DNA of 64,000 nt from Bacteroidota bacterium (GCA_026391805.1 JAPLDJ010000016.1:124001-188000), one strand, 5' to 3'. Shown: positions 17,725 through 27,534, counted from the stretch's first letter. Made by a program: numbers and translations. Notes: generated by a model from the sequence alone, not told the origin.

Positions 17725-18266
17725 TTTTGATTGTTTAACAATATCTTGTGTAATTTTGAAAGAGCCCTGTGCTTGCGCGAAAGCAGTGTGCCCACAGGAA
17801 CATCCCATTCCCCGGAGAGTTCCTCATAGGTGCGCTGCTCAAACTCAGTTGCAATGATCACTGCCTGCTCATCAGGCCTCAGTTGTGAAATGGCCTGTTG
17901 CAGCAATTCCGGCTCTGTGTCTGCGTAATCCTTTTCTTCTGTCAGTGTTTCATCTGTTACCGTATTAAGTAAATAATTTTCATTTTTTCCATCCGTGAAG
18001 CTCTCTATCGATACAGTACGTTGCTTTTTCTTCTGGTAATCGATGATCCTGTTCTTTACCGACCGGTAGATGTACCCGGTCAGGTTCCCGATCTGGGTAT
18101 CAAGGTCAAGTTTGTCGATCAAACCCAGTGCTACATCCTGTATGATGTCTTCCGGTGAAGCTTCAGCATAGCGATCATCCAGGTTCTTCCTGACAAAATT
18201 GACCAGTTTCTGGTACTCATTCCGGAAGAACCGATCCAATGACTTTCTCTGAAGTTCCTTTTCCAT
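17721..18266 (-). CDS. RNA polymerase sigma factor, ECF type
   Basis: 181 residues. Region 2 (EYQKLVNFVRKNLDDRYAEA, then SPEDIIQDVALGLIDKL, IYRSVKNRIIDYQKKKQR) and region 4 (LRPDEQAVIIATEFEQRTYEELSGEWDVPVGTLLSRKHRALSKL, a helix-turn-helix) are both present, and region 3 is absent as usual for ECF factors. It directs polymerase to a specific promoter set, probably in response to an envelope signal. No anti-sigma factor is adjacent; the only operon partner is the small His-rich membrane protein. Confidence 0.9.
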   Translation of the reverse strand: MEKELQRKSLDRFFRNEYQKLVNFVRKNLDDRYAEASPEDIIQDVALGLIDKLDLDTQIGNLTGYIYRSVKNRIIDYQKKKQRTVSIESFTDGKNENYLLNTVTDETLTEEKDYADTEPELLQQAISQLRPDEQAVIIATEFEQRTYEELSGEWDVPVGTLLSRKHRALSKLHKILLNNQK

Positions 18267-18507
18267 GATATTATAGACGGATTGGAATGGTTTTATTGCA
18301 GTGAAACGGAAAATAAAATTCTTATTTGCGTGAAGGTAACATTTTTGCGATGATTATCAATAGTATTTATGCCTTGTACTGAAGTCGGAGGTCCGAGGGC
18401 GGAAGATAGAGAATAGAGGATGGAGGATGGAAGTTGTTTTTTATCTTCGTGGTTCTTCGTGTCTCCTTCGTGAATCTTCGTGTAATAATAAAAACACTCT
18501 ACTTCTA

Positions 18508-18515
18508 TATCTTTG
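18508..18515 (+). promoter_or_regulatory. Promoter -7 element TATCTTTG
   Basis: TAnnTTTG match 28 bases upstream of ATG 18544. The 18388-18436 stretch upstream is a degenerate GGAGGATGG-type repeat. Confidence 0.6.
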
Positions 18516-18543
18516 CAACCGGAAAAAATCAAACCTTTGGCAA

Positions 18544-19461
18544 ATGAAAATCCTCAACACCGCAATACTCCTGGTCATTACCCTGCTGGCAGTTCCACTG
18601 TTCAGCTACTTTTTTGGCACCGCACTCGGACCTGCTGAATGGAAAGCCATCCATACGCTCCTGGTCATCCTGGTCCTTGTTGTTGCATACTGCTTTATCG
18701 TTGGCGAACTGACGAAGAACAACAGCCAGGTCGACAAACTCTGGAGCCTGCTGCCAATTGCCTACACATGGGTCGTTGCTTGTTACGGCGATTATTCACC
18801 GAGGCTTGTGATCATGAGCATCCTGGTCACCATCTGGGGCGTACGGCTGACAATTAATTTCGCCATGAAAGGTGCCTATCACTGGAAGTTCTGGACCGGG
18901 GAGGAAGATTACCGCTGGCAGGTGCTGCGCCAGAAACCGGAATTCCAGCCAAACTGGAAATGGTCGCTTTTCAACCTTTTCTTCATCTCTGCGTACCAGA
19001 ATGCCCTGATCCTGCTTTTCACACTTCCAACCATCGTTGTCCTTCAGCATGCGACCGCCCCGCTCGGCATGTTCGATTTCATTGCAGCCGGACTGATGTT
19101 CTTGTTCATTGTGTTAGAAACCATGGCCGACATCCAGCAGTGGAACTTTCAGAGTAAAAAACGGGCGCTGATCAGTGCCGGGAAAGATCTCACAGGAGAT
19201 AACAAAAAGGGATTTCTTGATAAAGGGTTGTGGGCTTACAGCCGTCATCCCAATTACTTTGCCGAGCAGGCCATCTGGGTCTGTTTTTACCTGTTCAGCA
19301 TTGCGGCCGGCGGACAGTGGTTCAACTGGACCATTGCCGGATGCATGCTTTTGATCGTGCTTTTCCAGGGCAGTTCTGGCTTCAGCGAAGAGATCAGCGC
19401 AGGGAAGTACCCTGAGTACGCGGCATATCAGAAAAAGGTCAGGCGCTTTCTCCCATTCTAG
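18544..19461 (+). CDS. DUF1295 membrane protein (steroid 5-alpha-reductase-like)
   Basis: 305 residues from ATG 18544, chosen because it starts the first membrane helix and follows a promoter element; the longer frame includes repeat sequence. Six to seven membrane segments. Family signatures: VDKLWSLLPIAYTW, then YSRHPNYFAEQAIWVCFYLF near the C-terminus, and the end ISAGKYPEYAAYQKKVRRFLPF. The family shares the isoprenylcysteine methyltransferase / 5-alpha-reductase fold and acts on lipid substrates in the inner membrane with a bound cofactor; the exact reaction is unknown. Confidence 0.92.
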   Translation: MKILNTAILLVITLLAVPLFSYFFGTALGPAEWKAIHTLLVILVLVVAYCFIVGELTKNNSQVDKLWSLLPIAYTWVVACYGDYSPRLVIMSILVTIWGVRLTINFAMKGAYHWKFWTGEEDYRWQVLRQKPEFQPNWKWSLFNLFFISAYQNALILLFTLPTIVVLQHATAPLGMFDFIAAGLMFLFIVLETMADIQQWNFQSKKRALISAGKDLTGDNKKGFLDKGLWAYSRHPNYFAEQAIWVCFYLFSIAAGGQWFNWTIAGCMLLIVLFQGSSGFSEEISAGKYPEYAAYQKKVRRFLPF

Positions 19462-19502
19462 ACTTTGCACTTTACGTTTCAGACTTCAGCCTTAATTTTG
19501 CA

Positions 19503-19614
19503 ATTGGCCTTTGGCATTTGGCATTTGGCATTTGGCATCTGGCATTTGGCATTTGGCATCTGGCATTTGGCATCTGGCATTTGGCATTTGGCATTTGGCC
19601 TTCTGCATCTGGCA
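19503..19614. repeat. 7-base tandem array, unit T(T/C)TGGCA
   Basis: About 12 contiguous heptamers TTTGGCA or TCTGGCA, followed by decayed units. It fills the gap between two convergent genes. Long reading frames over it on both strands are artefacts. Confidence 0.95.
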
Positions 19615-19650
19615 AAAGTGTAATGTCCGAAACGTTAAGTGCAAAGTTGG

Positions 19651-20520
19651 TTACCATCCACCGTACAGGTCCGGCCTGTCGGGGATGATGTCGCTGAGTT
19701 TGACGTTAGGGGTGGAACATTCCAGGTAGAGCAGCTTTGTGTCGTTGATCTTATACCAGGAGCGGTAGAGGCCGTTCATCGACATTACGGGCCCGGTCTG
19801 CTGATCATTGTTCAGCCCGGCATTTGAGCGGAAACGGTCCATCGAATTAAAGTCGGGAAACTGAATGCGGGCAAGTATTCCAACCTGGCCACGGTCGGTG
19901 ATGTCGACGGTAAAACAGTTGTACTGCAAATCCTCAAAAAGATCGAGGAGCTGCGGAGCCACCGCAGCAATGCCTTTCGGGCCTTCCGTATATTTCAGCG
20001 TATTGATATAGCGGCCCAGCTTTGGAGACTGGAATAACGGTGGCATGTACCAGCTCTCCTGGGGATTCTTTGTGATAATTTGCTGTATAATCTGTTCGCA
20101 CAGGGATTGTCCGCTTCCAATTTTATTCATGTCCCTGATGTTGAGTAAGTAGGGCCCGAGCGCAGCAGCGATCTGGTTCTGATTTGTACAGGAAAAGGTT
20201 GACCAGCGGTTCCATAAAAGACAGTGCGAAACTGATACGGAGTAGATCCCAAAGGCCGATGGGGCATCTTCCATCGTATAAACTTCCAGCCTCACTTTTT
20301 CATTCTGAAACGAATAGTCGTATACGTTCAACGCCCTGAAACCGAATTCCAGGATGAGATCAGCAGTTGATCCTGAATAATTACGAAGATCCTGGTTTGA
20401 ATAAAAAACAGAATTGGTTAGCTGGAGTCCCGGGATGTCATCCTCTGTAACAAGCTTTAGATTCTGCCCGGATAAGGCCATGGAAAGAATCAGCAGGAAA
20501 GAAAGTAAAGATCGCTTCAT
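19651..20520 (-). CDS. Secreted DUF6599-like protein
   Basis: 289 residues, signal peptide MKRSLLSFLLILSMALSGQ. The body resembles the DUF6599 family: YTMEDAPSAFGIYS is the clearest segment, preceded by strands (TADLILEFGFRALNVYDY) and followed by a two-lobed repeat of the same fold (FTVDITDRGQVGILARIQFPD). The family is exported and often genetically linked to lipid or energy genes; the function is not known. Monocistronic here. Confidence 0.7.
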   Translation of the reverse strand: MKRSLLSFLLILSMALSGQNLKLVTEDDIPGLQLTNSVFYSNQDLRNYSGSTADLILEFGFRALNVYDYSFQNEKVRLEVYTMEDAPSAFGIYSVSVSHCLLWNRWSTFSCTNQNQIAAALGPYLLNIRDMNKIGSGQSLCEQIIQQIITKNPQESWYMPPLFQSPKLGRYINTLKYTEGPKGIAAVAPQLLDLFEDLQYNCFTVDITDRGQVGILARIQFPDFNSMDRFRSNAGLNNDQQTGPVMSMNGLYRSWYKINDTKLLYLECSTPNVKLSDIIPDRPDLYGGW

Positions 20521-20938
20521 GGTAATTGGTTTTATCGTTTAAACGCTTCAATAATTTCAACAGAGGTAAAAATAATCATTTTTTTACGACTGATACTATC
20601 ATCGGATTTCTATCGGGATCTAAAAAATGGAACACGGAACACACGGAATGAACGGAATATGATAATCCGTTTTTTCTGTGTATTCCGTGTTCAAATCAAA
20701 ATCTTCTTCACACGAAGACGCAAACAATTTATACCTAACAAAAGTCTATTGTGAATTTATAAACAATTGGTTTTAAATAAATTAATTTTATCATAGAGAA
20801 GGTTTTTTTAAAAACGATATTATATTTGTAGTCTGTTTCCTGTATCCGAAGACAGACTAATGTGATCCGGAGGAACAATCTTGCTTGTATTCCTTAATGC
20901 ATGGCGGTATTTTATTTCTAACATTAAATCATCTTCAA
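20521..20938. other. Non-coding leader region with nested inverted repeats
   Basis: 418 bases without a gene. At 20630-20692 there are nested inverted repeats (GAACACGGAA with TTCCGTGTTC, inner AACGGA with TCCGTT and a following T-run), built from degenerate GGAACAC/CGGAATGAA units. The rest holds the promoter for the downstream hydrolase. Confidence 0.5.
20821..20828 (+). promoter_or_regulatory. Promoter -7 element TATATTTG
   Basis: Exact TAnnTTTG match about 110 bases before ATG 20939, which implies a leader of about 105 bases. Confidence 0.55.
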
Positions 20939-23263
20939 ATGAAAAGAACTTTTCTCTTTACCCTGTTGCTGGTCTCCGGGCTGGCTGCAGTTGCACAGCA
21001 CAATCTGGATCCGGTACCGAATGCTCCGGGCCTTTTTCCTAAACAGAAAGAGCAGTTCCTTTATAAACCGGGAAACACAATTGTTCCCATAAATCCGGAA
21101 GCTGCTGACATGAAAGCCTGGGACAATACCATTCCTCCAGGTACGATCCGGGATTCATACCGTTCACCCCAGTTTGATCCGACCTGGGCAGCCCGGTTCC
21201 AGGCCGTGCTCGACAGCGTTCGTGTTCCAACCAACATGAAAGGGGCCTCGCTGGCCGTGCTGGTGCCCGGGCAGGGGCTGATGACCTGTGTCACAGGCAT
21301 TTCTTCCCCGGGTGTCCCGGTGACAACCGCCATGCGGTTTGGCATCATGAGCAACACCAAATTGTTCAATGCCACTACCCTTGCAAGATTGCAGGAACAA
21401 GGCGTCCTGTCGCTGGATGATCCTCTTTACAAGTGGCTCCCAAAACATAAGAATGTAGATTCGACGACCACAATCCGGCAGATGCTGTCGCACCAGAGTG
21501 GGATATGGGATTACTGGAACGACGGCGATTCGCTGTGGAACCAGATATGGGTCGACACAAGCAAATTCTTTCTCTCCGAAGAGATGCTGGCCTACATAAA
21601 AGCTCCTCATTTTCGGCCGGGTCACGGGTACCGATATTCCAACACGAATTTCCTGCTGGCAGGTATGGTGATCGAAGCGGCTACAGGAATATCCTGGGTC
21701 CAGAAGATACGTGATGTCATCTTAGACCCGCTGAATATGGACAGCACTTTTGCAGGCGCCTATGAGCCCCGCAACGGGCCTGTGGCCGCTGAATATTTAA
21801 ATCTTGTTCCGGCCGTAAAGTCCCCGATCACTGCGGAGTTCACCCAGGGGAACGCTGCCGCAGCCCTGCTCTCAACAGCACAGGAGATGGCGGAATGGTA
21901 CAGTTCCCTTTTCAGCGGTGCAGTTGTTTCCGGTTCCTCCCTGCAGCAGATCACCGATTTTGACCAGACTTCCTGGTATGGCCTGGGATTGGGACGGTCT
22001 TACTATAAACACCATGTGGCTTACAATCACACGGGAGGCGGGGCAGGATATTTGTCCTGGACTTGGTACGATGCGGCGACACACTCTACCCTTTGCCTGC
22101 TTATGAATGACAGGAATGGTGATTTAAATGCCAGGTTCGTTCCGCTGCTCAATGTCCTGCTGGATGAGTATCCGAGGAAAACGAATGATGCCGGCATCAC
22201 CGAAATCATTGCCCCCTGGGAGCACAGCTGCAGTGCCACGCGAACACCAAAAGTGCTTCTGACCAATTTCGGAAGCGCCACCCTCGCCTCGGTCAGCATC
22301 AATTATCAGGTTGATGCCAGCGCTCCTGCCTCGTATGCCTGGACAGGATCTTTAGGCAAGGGAGATACCGTCCAGGTAGTCCTTCCGCTGGTCACTACCG
22401 GTAATGGTTTTCACACATTTACCTGCTATACCACCCTTCCGAACGGGGTGCCGGAAGGATATAACTACAATGACACAGCACGAAGCGAATTCGTTAGCGA
22501 TGTGTTGCCGCCTGTACTATCGGTCCTTGATGAAAGCTTTGAAGGTCCGGTGTTCCCGCCTGCAGGATGGGTTCAGAACACCAATTCTATCCTAACATGG
22601 GGATCCACCCCGCTGGCACAATACAGCGGAAGCAGGGCGGCTGTACTGAATAATTATTCGAACGATATGGGTTCCCATTATGACCTTGACCTGCCGATGG
22701 TCCGTGTGGCCGGAGGAACGCATCCGTCGCTTGAATTCGAATATGCCTATGCAATGTATCCCAACTATTACGGCGATTCCCTTCAGGTTTACATTTCCCG
22801 TGACTGTGGCAGCACCTGGCAGATGATCTTCAACAAGGGCGGCAGCGGGCTTGCCACTTCTGCCCCCACTTACAATAATTTTTACCCGCAATCAACAGAT
22901 GATTGGCAGCATGAATCCTATTCGCTGGAATCCGATACCGGCAATGTACTGATCCGTTTCCACGATGTTTGCGGCTGGGGAAATAATCTTTACCTGGATG
23001 ATGTCAGGGTTTCTTTCCCAACAGGGACGGCTGATATAAAACCTTACAATGCATTCATTATTTACCCGAATCCGGCCATGGATAAGATTACCGTTTACGG
23101 GCTGCCGGTTAATACTGAAATCCAGATCACCGACCTTACCGGGAAACTCCTGATAAAACAGAACATCACGAATAACAATACAGTCATCGATATCAGCAGC
23201 TTGCCGAAGGGAGTTTATGTGTTAAGGACAAGCCTTGGGGTTAAGAAGATCGTGAAGATGTAA
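20939..23263 (+). CDS. Secreted serine hydrolase (class C beta-lactamase fold) with T9SS sorting domain
   Basis: 774 residues from ATG 20939, which begins a clean signal peptide (MKRTFLFTLLLVSGLAAVAQ). The hydrolase domain spans about 70-415. Nucleophile motif SxxK is SNTK in FGIMSNTKLFNATTLARL (Ser about 138), the YxN motif is YSNTN, and the third motif is HTGGG in place of KTG, as usual in this family. After it come a CARDB-like beta domain (about 420-530), a MAM/jelly-roll-like domain (DESFEGPVFPPAGW to LYLDDVRVSF) and a T9SS type A sorting domain (IYPNPAMDKITVYG). Likely a surface-exposed D-aminopeptidase or esterase; not a resistance enzyme by any evidence here. Confidence 0.92.
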   Translation: MKRTFLFTLLLVSGLAAVAQHNLDPVPNAPGLFPKQKEQFLYKPGNTIVPINPEAADMKAWDNTIPPGTIRDSYRSPQFDPTWAARFQAVLDSVRVPTNMKGASLAVLVPGQGLMTCVTGISSPGVPVTTAMRFGIMSNTKLFNATTLARLQEQGVLSLDDPLYKWLPKHKNVDSTTTIRQMLSHQSGIWDYWNDGDSLWNQIWVDTSKFFLSEEMLAYIKAPHFRPGHGYRYSNTNFLLAGMVIEAATGISWVQKIRDVILDPLNMDSTFAGAYEPRNGPVAAEYLNLVPAVKSPITAEFTQGNAAAALLSTAQEMAEWYSSLFSGAVVSGSSLQQITDFDQTSWYGLGLGRSYYKHHVAYNHTGGGAGYLSWTWYDAATHSTLCLLMNDRNGDLNARFVPLLNVLLDEYPRKTNDAGITEIIAPWEHSCSATRTPKVLLTNFGSATLASVSINYQVDASAPASYAWTGSLGKGDTVQVVLPLVTTGNGFHTFTCYTTLPNGVPEGYNYNDTARSEFVSDVLPPVLSVLDESFEGPVFPPAGWVQNTNSILTWGSTPLAQYSGSRAAVLNNYSNDMGSHYDLDLPMVRVAGGTHPSLEFEYAYAMYPNYYGDSLQVYISRDCGSTWQMIFNKGGSGLATSAPTYNNFYPQSTDDWQHESYSLESDTGNVLIRFHDVCGWGNNLYLDDVRVSFPTGTADIKPYNAFIIYPNPAMDKITVYGLPVNTEIQITDLTGKLLIKQNITNNNTVIDISSLPKGVYVLRTSLGVKKIVKM

Positions 23264-23264
23264 G

Positions 23265-23332
23265 ATGGAGGTCAGAAGTCTGAGGTCTGAGGTCTGAAAA
23301 ATGAGGATGGAAGATGGAGGATGGAAAATGGA
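23265..23332. repeat. Degenerate 7/8-base repeats after the stop codon
   Basis: GTCTGAG and GATGGAG/GATGGAA units (for example AGTCTGAGGTCTGAGGTCTG, then ATGGAAGATGGAGGATGG). Starts right behind the stop at 23263. Confidence 0.7.
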
Positions 23333-23368
23333 CTTATTACATTCAATAATCCTGTATGTAAATTGCTT

Positions 23369-24115
23369 TCATTCGATGATCACAAATGAATGCCTGTCTT
23401 CTTTTGTTCCCACACACCAATAGAATTTCCCGGTCATGAGGTAATTCCCGGGAACCTTGTATTCCTGCAACCCCGGGGTCACTCCTCTCCAGAGCATCAG
23501 CTTGTCGCCTTGTTCTGTATAGATGGAAAGCCTTGTGAAGGTATCAAATTTTTGGGTCCATTTAAAGAGGATCGTCTCTTTCCTGGAAAACTTCGCACCA
23601 CCATCTGGTGCAGACAGCCCTGCAGTTTTCTGACCTGAAATCACGGGGCTTTCCTGCATCTTCTTTTCTTCAGGCTTCGCGGATTGCTGAGTGATAAGGG
23701 TTGCCGTATCTTTCCTGGCAGCAGCTATGGCGATTTTTACAGCTGTATCCTTCGGAATAATATTTTGTTCATTTGAGGCTGATTGTTCTTTGCGGTTCTT
23801 TCCAAGGAAAATAATCAGCAGGATGGCTCCAGTCAAAACGATGACGGAAACAGACCCCCAGATGAGGTATCGCCTCTTCCTGAAACGGGGAGCTTTCCCC
23901 TCCATCACCCGGTCTACGGCTTCGGTAAGTTTTTTCTCGAGTTCAATCCTTCCCCCTTCGCTCATCATCTCCGGGAAGGTCTTGATCAGCCTGAATTTAC
24001 GGGAAAACTCCCGGTCCTCGCCAAGCCGGGCATGAAAACCGGAGATCTCCTTATCGGTCAGCTTTCCAAGCAGGTATCTTTCGATCAGATCATTATCAGC
24101 GGGATCAGTGTTCAT
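23369..24115 (-). CDS. Single-pass membrane protein with anti-sigma-like N-terminus
   Basis: 248 residues. The cytoplasmic N-terminal part (about 1-83: NDLIERYLLGKLTDKEISGFHARL) has the look of the helical anti-sigma/zf-HC2-like leader without its Cys/His. One membrane helix lies at about 85-106 (YLIWGSVSVIVLTGAILLIIFLG). A Ser/Lys-rich linker follows, then a C-terminal beta domain (FKWTQKFDTFTRLSIYTEQGDKLMLWRG to GKFYWCVGTKEDRHSFVII). Its start overlaps the response regulator stop by 4 bases. Probably a signalling output or envelope sensor of the same system. Confidence 0.75.
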   Translation of the reverse strand: MNTDPADNDLIERYLLGKLTDKEISGFHARLGEDREFSRKFRLIKTFPEMMSEGGRIELEKKLTEAVDRVMEGKAPRFRKRRYLIWGSVSVIVLTGAILLIIFLGKNRKEQSASNEQNIIPKDTAVKIAIAAARKDTATLITQQSAKPEEKKMQESPVISGQKTAGLSAPDGGAKFSRKETILFKWTQKFDTFTRLSIYTEQGDKLMLWRGVTPGLQEYKVPGNYLMTGKFYWCVGTKEDRHSFVIIE

Positions 24116-24498
24116 AAGTGTTTCGTGATCATTGAGGCGATCTTCGCGAACGAATTCTCATCTTTTATCACGTATTGCTCCGCTCCCTTTTGGAGAGTTT
24201 GAAGAGCGACCGCATACCGTTCCTGGCTCGAAAGCATGATAACATGCAACCCGGGATGATGCTTCTTGATCACCTGTAATATTTCCATTCCATTGGCCGC
24301 ATCTTTCTGCACGGTATTCAGGTAGTAATCGAGAATGATGACATCCGGATTCTCCGAAAGGTGGCTGAGGCATTCTTCCCCTGTGCTGAAAACATGGATA
24401 TCATTCGGAGTCCGGCGGGTGAGATAATCCTTAAGAGCTTCAGTGAGCATCGCATCATCATCCACGATGAATATTTTTCTTGGCTTATCCAGGTCCAT
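24112..24498 (-). CDS. Single-domain response regulator (CheY-like receiver)
   Basis: 128 residues, receiver only. Acidic pocket in IFIVDDDAML (about 9-18), phospho-acceptor Asp in DVIILDYYLN (about 55), Ser in VIMLSSQ and Lys in YVIKDENS are all in place. No output domain, so it acts by protein contact, most simply as a phosphate shuttle with the hybrid kinase encoded 48 bases upstream, or on the membrane protein encoded next. Confidence 0.92.
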   Translation of the reverse strand: MDLDKPRKIFIVDDDAMLTEALKDYLTRRTPNDIHVFSTGEECLSHLSENPDVIILDYYLNTVQKDAANGMEILQVIKKHHPGLHVIMLSSQERYAVALQTLQKGAEQYVIKDENSFAKIASMITKHL

Positions 24499-24546
24499 AG
24501 ATCATATTTTTTGTAAAAATAACGAATATCGGAAGATTAACACCTT

Positions 24547-27504
24547 TTATGTTAATTCAATGATTGCACGTTCAACATCCCCAAGCAACAGATTAATTTC
24601 TGAATTTATCGTGGCCGGCCTTGATTCACTTCTGCATTTCTGTTCCAGTTGCAGCGACAGGTTGCCTGTTTCCTTCATTCCCATCATGATGAACTTTGTC
24701 TTAAAACCATGAAGCTGATCAGCGACTGTAATAAAATCAGCAGCAGCAAGAGCCGCGTTTACTTTTTCTGACAGAACAGGTGCCGATTGTAAAAACATGG
24801 CAATGTACTTTTTCATTTTTTCCCCGTCGCCTTCACAGAAAGTTTTGAGATATGACATATCTGTCACCCTGCCTTTTTCCGACGGGCCTTTTTCTTTAAC
24901 TTCACCCGTATTCTCCAGTGTTCTAATTTTAATATCCATTACTTCGGCAATACCGCGGATCAGTTGCGATGCATTAAACGGTTTGGGTATGTATGAGTTC
25001 ATGCCTGCCTGCCTGCATTTGTCGAGGTCGGTTCGCAACACGCTCGCCGTTAATGCAATGACCGGAATATCTTTTTTGGGTGAAGGAAGATTGGCACGGA
25101 TGAACCTGGTTGCCTCAAAACCATTCATTTCCGGCATTTGCACATCCATCAGAACCAGGTCAAAGTCATGCAGCCTGAGCAATTCTATCGCCTCATGGCC
25201 GTTGGATGCGGTTTCTATTGCAACGTCCGCTTTTGATTTCAGTGTATCGCAGGCAACGATCCTGTTATACTCATTGTCATCGGCAATCAATATTTTCAAG
25301 CCGTTTAAAATTCGGCCATCCAGGTTGGCCTGAGCATTTATCTGCTGCAGCCGCTCCGCAGAACCTGTTGTAAAATCAAGTGCAAATGAAAACGTTGTGC
25401 CTGCTCCTTCTTCACTCTCTATTTTTATTTCACCGCCATGCAATTCCACCAGTTGCCTGCTAATGCTCAGTCCCAATCCTGTACCGCCATACTTCCTTGT
25501 ATCGGAGGCGTTGGCCTGCCTGAAACTTTCAAACACGGTTTCAAGCTTATCTTCAGGGATCCCGATGCCGGTATCGATGACCATAAACCGGATGTTCATA
25601 ACAGAGGACGGGTCGCCGGAGGCCAGTATTCCTTTGATATGAACACTTCCTTTTTCGGTAAATTTTATGGCATTGCCCGCAAGGTTTAAAATGATCTGGT
25701 TCAGGCGTACCGGATCGCCTGTCAGCACATCGGGGATGCGGTTATCAATATCGCTCAGCAAATGCAAGCCTTTTTCATCGGCTTTGTGATGCAAGGTTTC
25801 AATTACCTGTTCAAACGTCTGGCGCAGGGAAAAATCTATCTTTTCCAGTTCCATCTTCCCGGATTCAATTTTTGACAGATCCAGGATGTCGTTAATGATG
25901 TGCAAAAGTATATCTGATGATTTCCTGATGCCTTCCAGGTAATGCTGCTGGTCTGCCCGGGGATTTTTATCAATTAACAGGTTTGTCATTCCCATCACGG
26001 CATTCATGGGCGTTCGGATCTCATGGCTCATGTTGGCCAGGAACTGCTGCTTGAACCTTTCGCTTTGCTCCGCCCTCTCCTTTTGCTCCAGTATTTCTTT
26101 TTGAGCGGCCTGGAGCTTAAGGTTGGATTTTCGCTGATTGTTGTAATTCTTGAAAACGAAGAACAGTAAAAATACAACCAGCGCCATGCCGATAAAACCC
26201 ATATAGGTAAAGGTCTTCTGCTTCTGCAACCGAAGCTGGTTCAGGTTGTTTTCCACAGCATGCTGCAAGCTGTCCGTTGCCTGTTTTTTATCAAACTCAA
26301 ACTTCATGGAGAGCTGCGTAAGCTTTTTATCCTTTTCAAGACTAAAAAGCGAGTCTTTGATGGCTGTATAATTTTTGTAATATTTTAGCGCCCCTTTATA
26401 ATCCCCGATCTGCTCCCAGGCGTTGCTGATTGAAATGTAAGTGTCCTGTAATAAATACAGATCTCCTAATTCTTTTTGTATGGTGGCAGCGCTGTCTGCA
26501 TAAATCGCAGCTTTTTTTATGGCCGCCGTTTTGTTCCCCGAAAACATTTTATTCAATGTGGTTTTATTGCTGTTGGTCGCGATCAGGAAATACGTAAAGG
26601 CGATGACCCCATAGTTATAACTTTGGCTCCTCTTGTCATTTAATTCCTTCTGAAGCTTCAACGCTTTAAAAAGATATTCCAGGGCTTTAGGGTAATCGGC
26701 CTGCCCGCGATAAAAGTCACCGATGTCCTCCAGCTCGCTTGCCATGGCCTGTTTGTTCCCTGCAGCTTCATAAAATTTAACAGCTTCTTCAAAATATTGA
26801 TGCGCTTTTGGGAAATCCTTCTTCCGCCTGTATACATATCCAATGGCATTCAATGCTGTAGCACAACCTGATTTATTCCCGATAGCCTGGTTGATCTTCA
26901 GGGCCTGGTTAAAATAATCCAGCGCTTTGGGATAATCATCCTGTTTCTGATAAATCTCACCAATATTGATCATGACATCCTGCAGGTCGGTTTTATCCGC
27001 TGATTTGCGGGCCATATTCAGCGCTTTCTGATAATAATCCAGCGCCTTTGGATATTCGGATAATCTGTAATAAATCAATCCCAGCCTGTTCAGACTGCGT
27101 GCAATGCCCGGCTTATCCCCGGTCTCCTCATTGATCTTCAGGGATTTTAAATAATACTCAAGGGCCTTTGGATAATCGGCTTTTCCATAGTGATAGTTAA
27201 TTCCTGTTACAGCATTAGCCCTGGCAATCCCGGGTTTCCAGCGAAGTTTCCCGGCCAGCGACAAGGATTGCATCCCGAATTTGATTCCTTCGTCGGAGTT
27301 TATGGTGCGATACGTATAACTCAGGTCAATCAGCAACTTTACCTTGTTTGTATCTTCTTTAGATTTGGGTAATTGCTGCAGTAAAGAGTCTATGCGGGCC
27401 TGCCCCTGTTTTTGCGGGAAGGCCTGCAATGCAATCATTGAAATTGTGATGAACAGGAAAGCTTTCTTTTTCACTTTTTCTGAATGTTGAATCAGTTTAT
27501 TCAA
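24547..27504 (-). CDS. TPR-containing hybrid sensor histidine kinase with receiver and Hpt domains
   Basis: 985 residues. Order: signal/anchor (about 12-30), at least six TPR repeats in the periplasm (about 70-390; repeated YPKALEYY/YPKALDYF), a membrane helix (about 433-455), a coiled coil, and HisKA with phospho-His in FLANMSHEIRTPMNAVMG (about 494). HATPase follows with DTGIGIPEDKLETVFESF and GGTGLGLSI (about 645-690), then a receiver with Asp in LVLMDVQMPEMNG (about 788), and an Hpt domain with His in LHGFKTKF (about 929). This is a complete multi-step phosphorelay in one chain. It sits in an operon after an NTF2-like protein and before a receiver-only regulator. Confidence 0.95.
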   Translation of the reverse strand: MNKLIQHSEKVKKKAFLFITISMIALQAFPQKQGQARIDSLLQQLPKSKEDTNKVKLLIDLSYTYRTINSDEGIKFGMQSLSLAGKLRWKPGIARANAVTGINYHYGKADYPKALEYYLKSLKINEETGDKPGIARSLNRLGLIYYRLSEYPKALDYYQKALNMARKSADKTDLQDVMINIGEIYQKQDDYPKALDYFNQALKINQAIGNKSGCATALNAIGYVYRRKKDFPKAHQYFEEAVKFYEAAGNKQAMASELEDIGDFYRGQADYPKALEYLFKALKLQKELNDKRSQSYNYGVIAFTYFLIATNSNKTTLNKMFSGNKTAAIKKAAIYADSAATIQKELGDLYLLQDTYISISNAWEQIGDYKGALKYYKNYTAIKDSLFSLEKDKKLTQLSMKFEFDKKQATDSLQHAVENNLNQLRLQKQKTFTYMGFIGMALVVFLLFFVFKNYNNQRKSNLKLQAAQKEILEQKERAEQSERFKQQFLANMSHEIRTPMNAVMGMTNLLIDKNPRADQQHYLEGIRKSSDILLHIINDILDLSKIESGKMELEKIDFSLRQTFEQVIETLHHKADEKGLHLLSDIDNRIPDVLTGDPVRLNQIILNLAGNAIKFTEKGSVHIKGILASGDPSSVMNIRFMVIDTGIGIPEDKLETVFESFRQANASDTRKYGGTGLGLSISRQLVELHGGEIKIESEEGAGTTFSFALDFTTGSAERLQQINAQANLDGRILNGLKILIADDNEYNRIVACDTLKSKADVAIETASNGHEAIELLRLHDFDLVLMDVQMPEMNGFEATRFIRANLPSPKKDIPVIALTASVLRTDLDKCRQAGMNSYIPKPFNASQLIRGIAEVMDIKIRTLENTGEVKEKGPSEKGRVTDMSYLKTFCEGDGEKMKKYIAMFLQSAPVLSEKVNAALAAADFITVADQLHGFKTKFIMMGMKETGNLSLQLEQKCRSESRPATINSEINLLLGDVERAIIELT

Positions 27505-27534
27505 TCAGGAAGATACGGATGATCTTATGATGGC

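Noticed and set aside
19472-19657. Frames encoding repeated Pro-Asn-Ala or Trp-His-Leu peptides
   Set aside because: They are translations of the heptamer array on either strand.
20939-23263. Antibiotic-resistance beta-lactamase
   Set aside because: The fold and SxxK/YxN motifs fit, but the third motif is HTGGG, the protein carries a surface-sorting domain, and it belongs to the broad serine-hydrolase group with peptidase or esterase roles.
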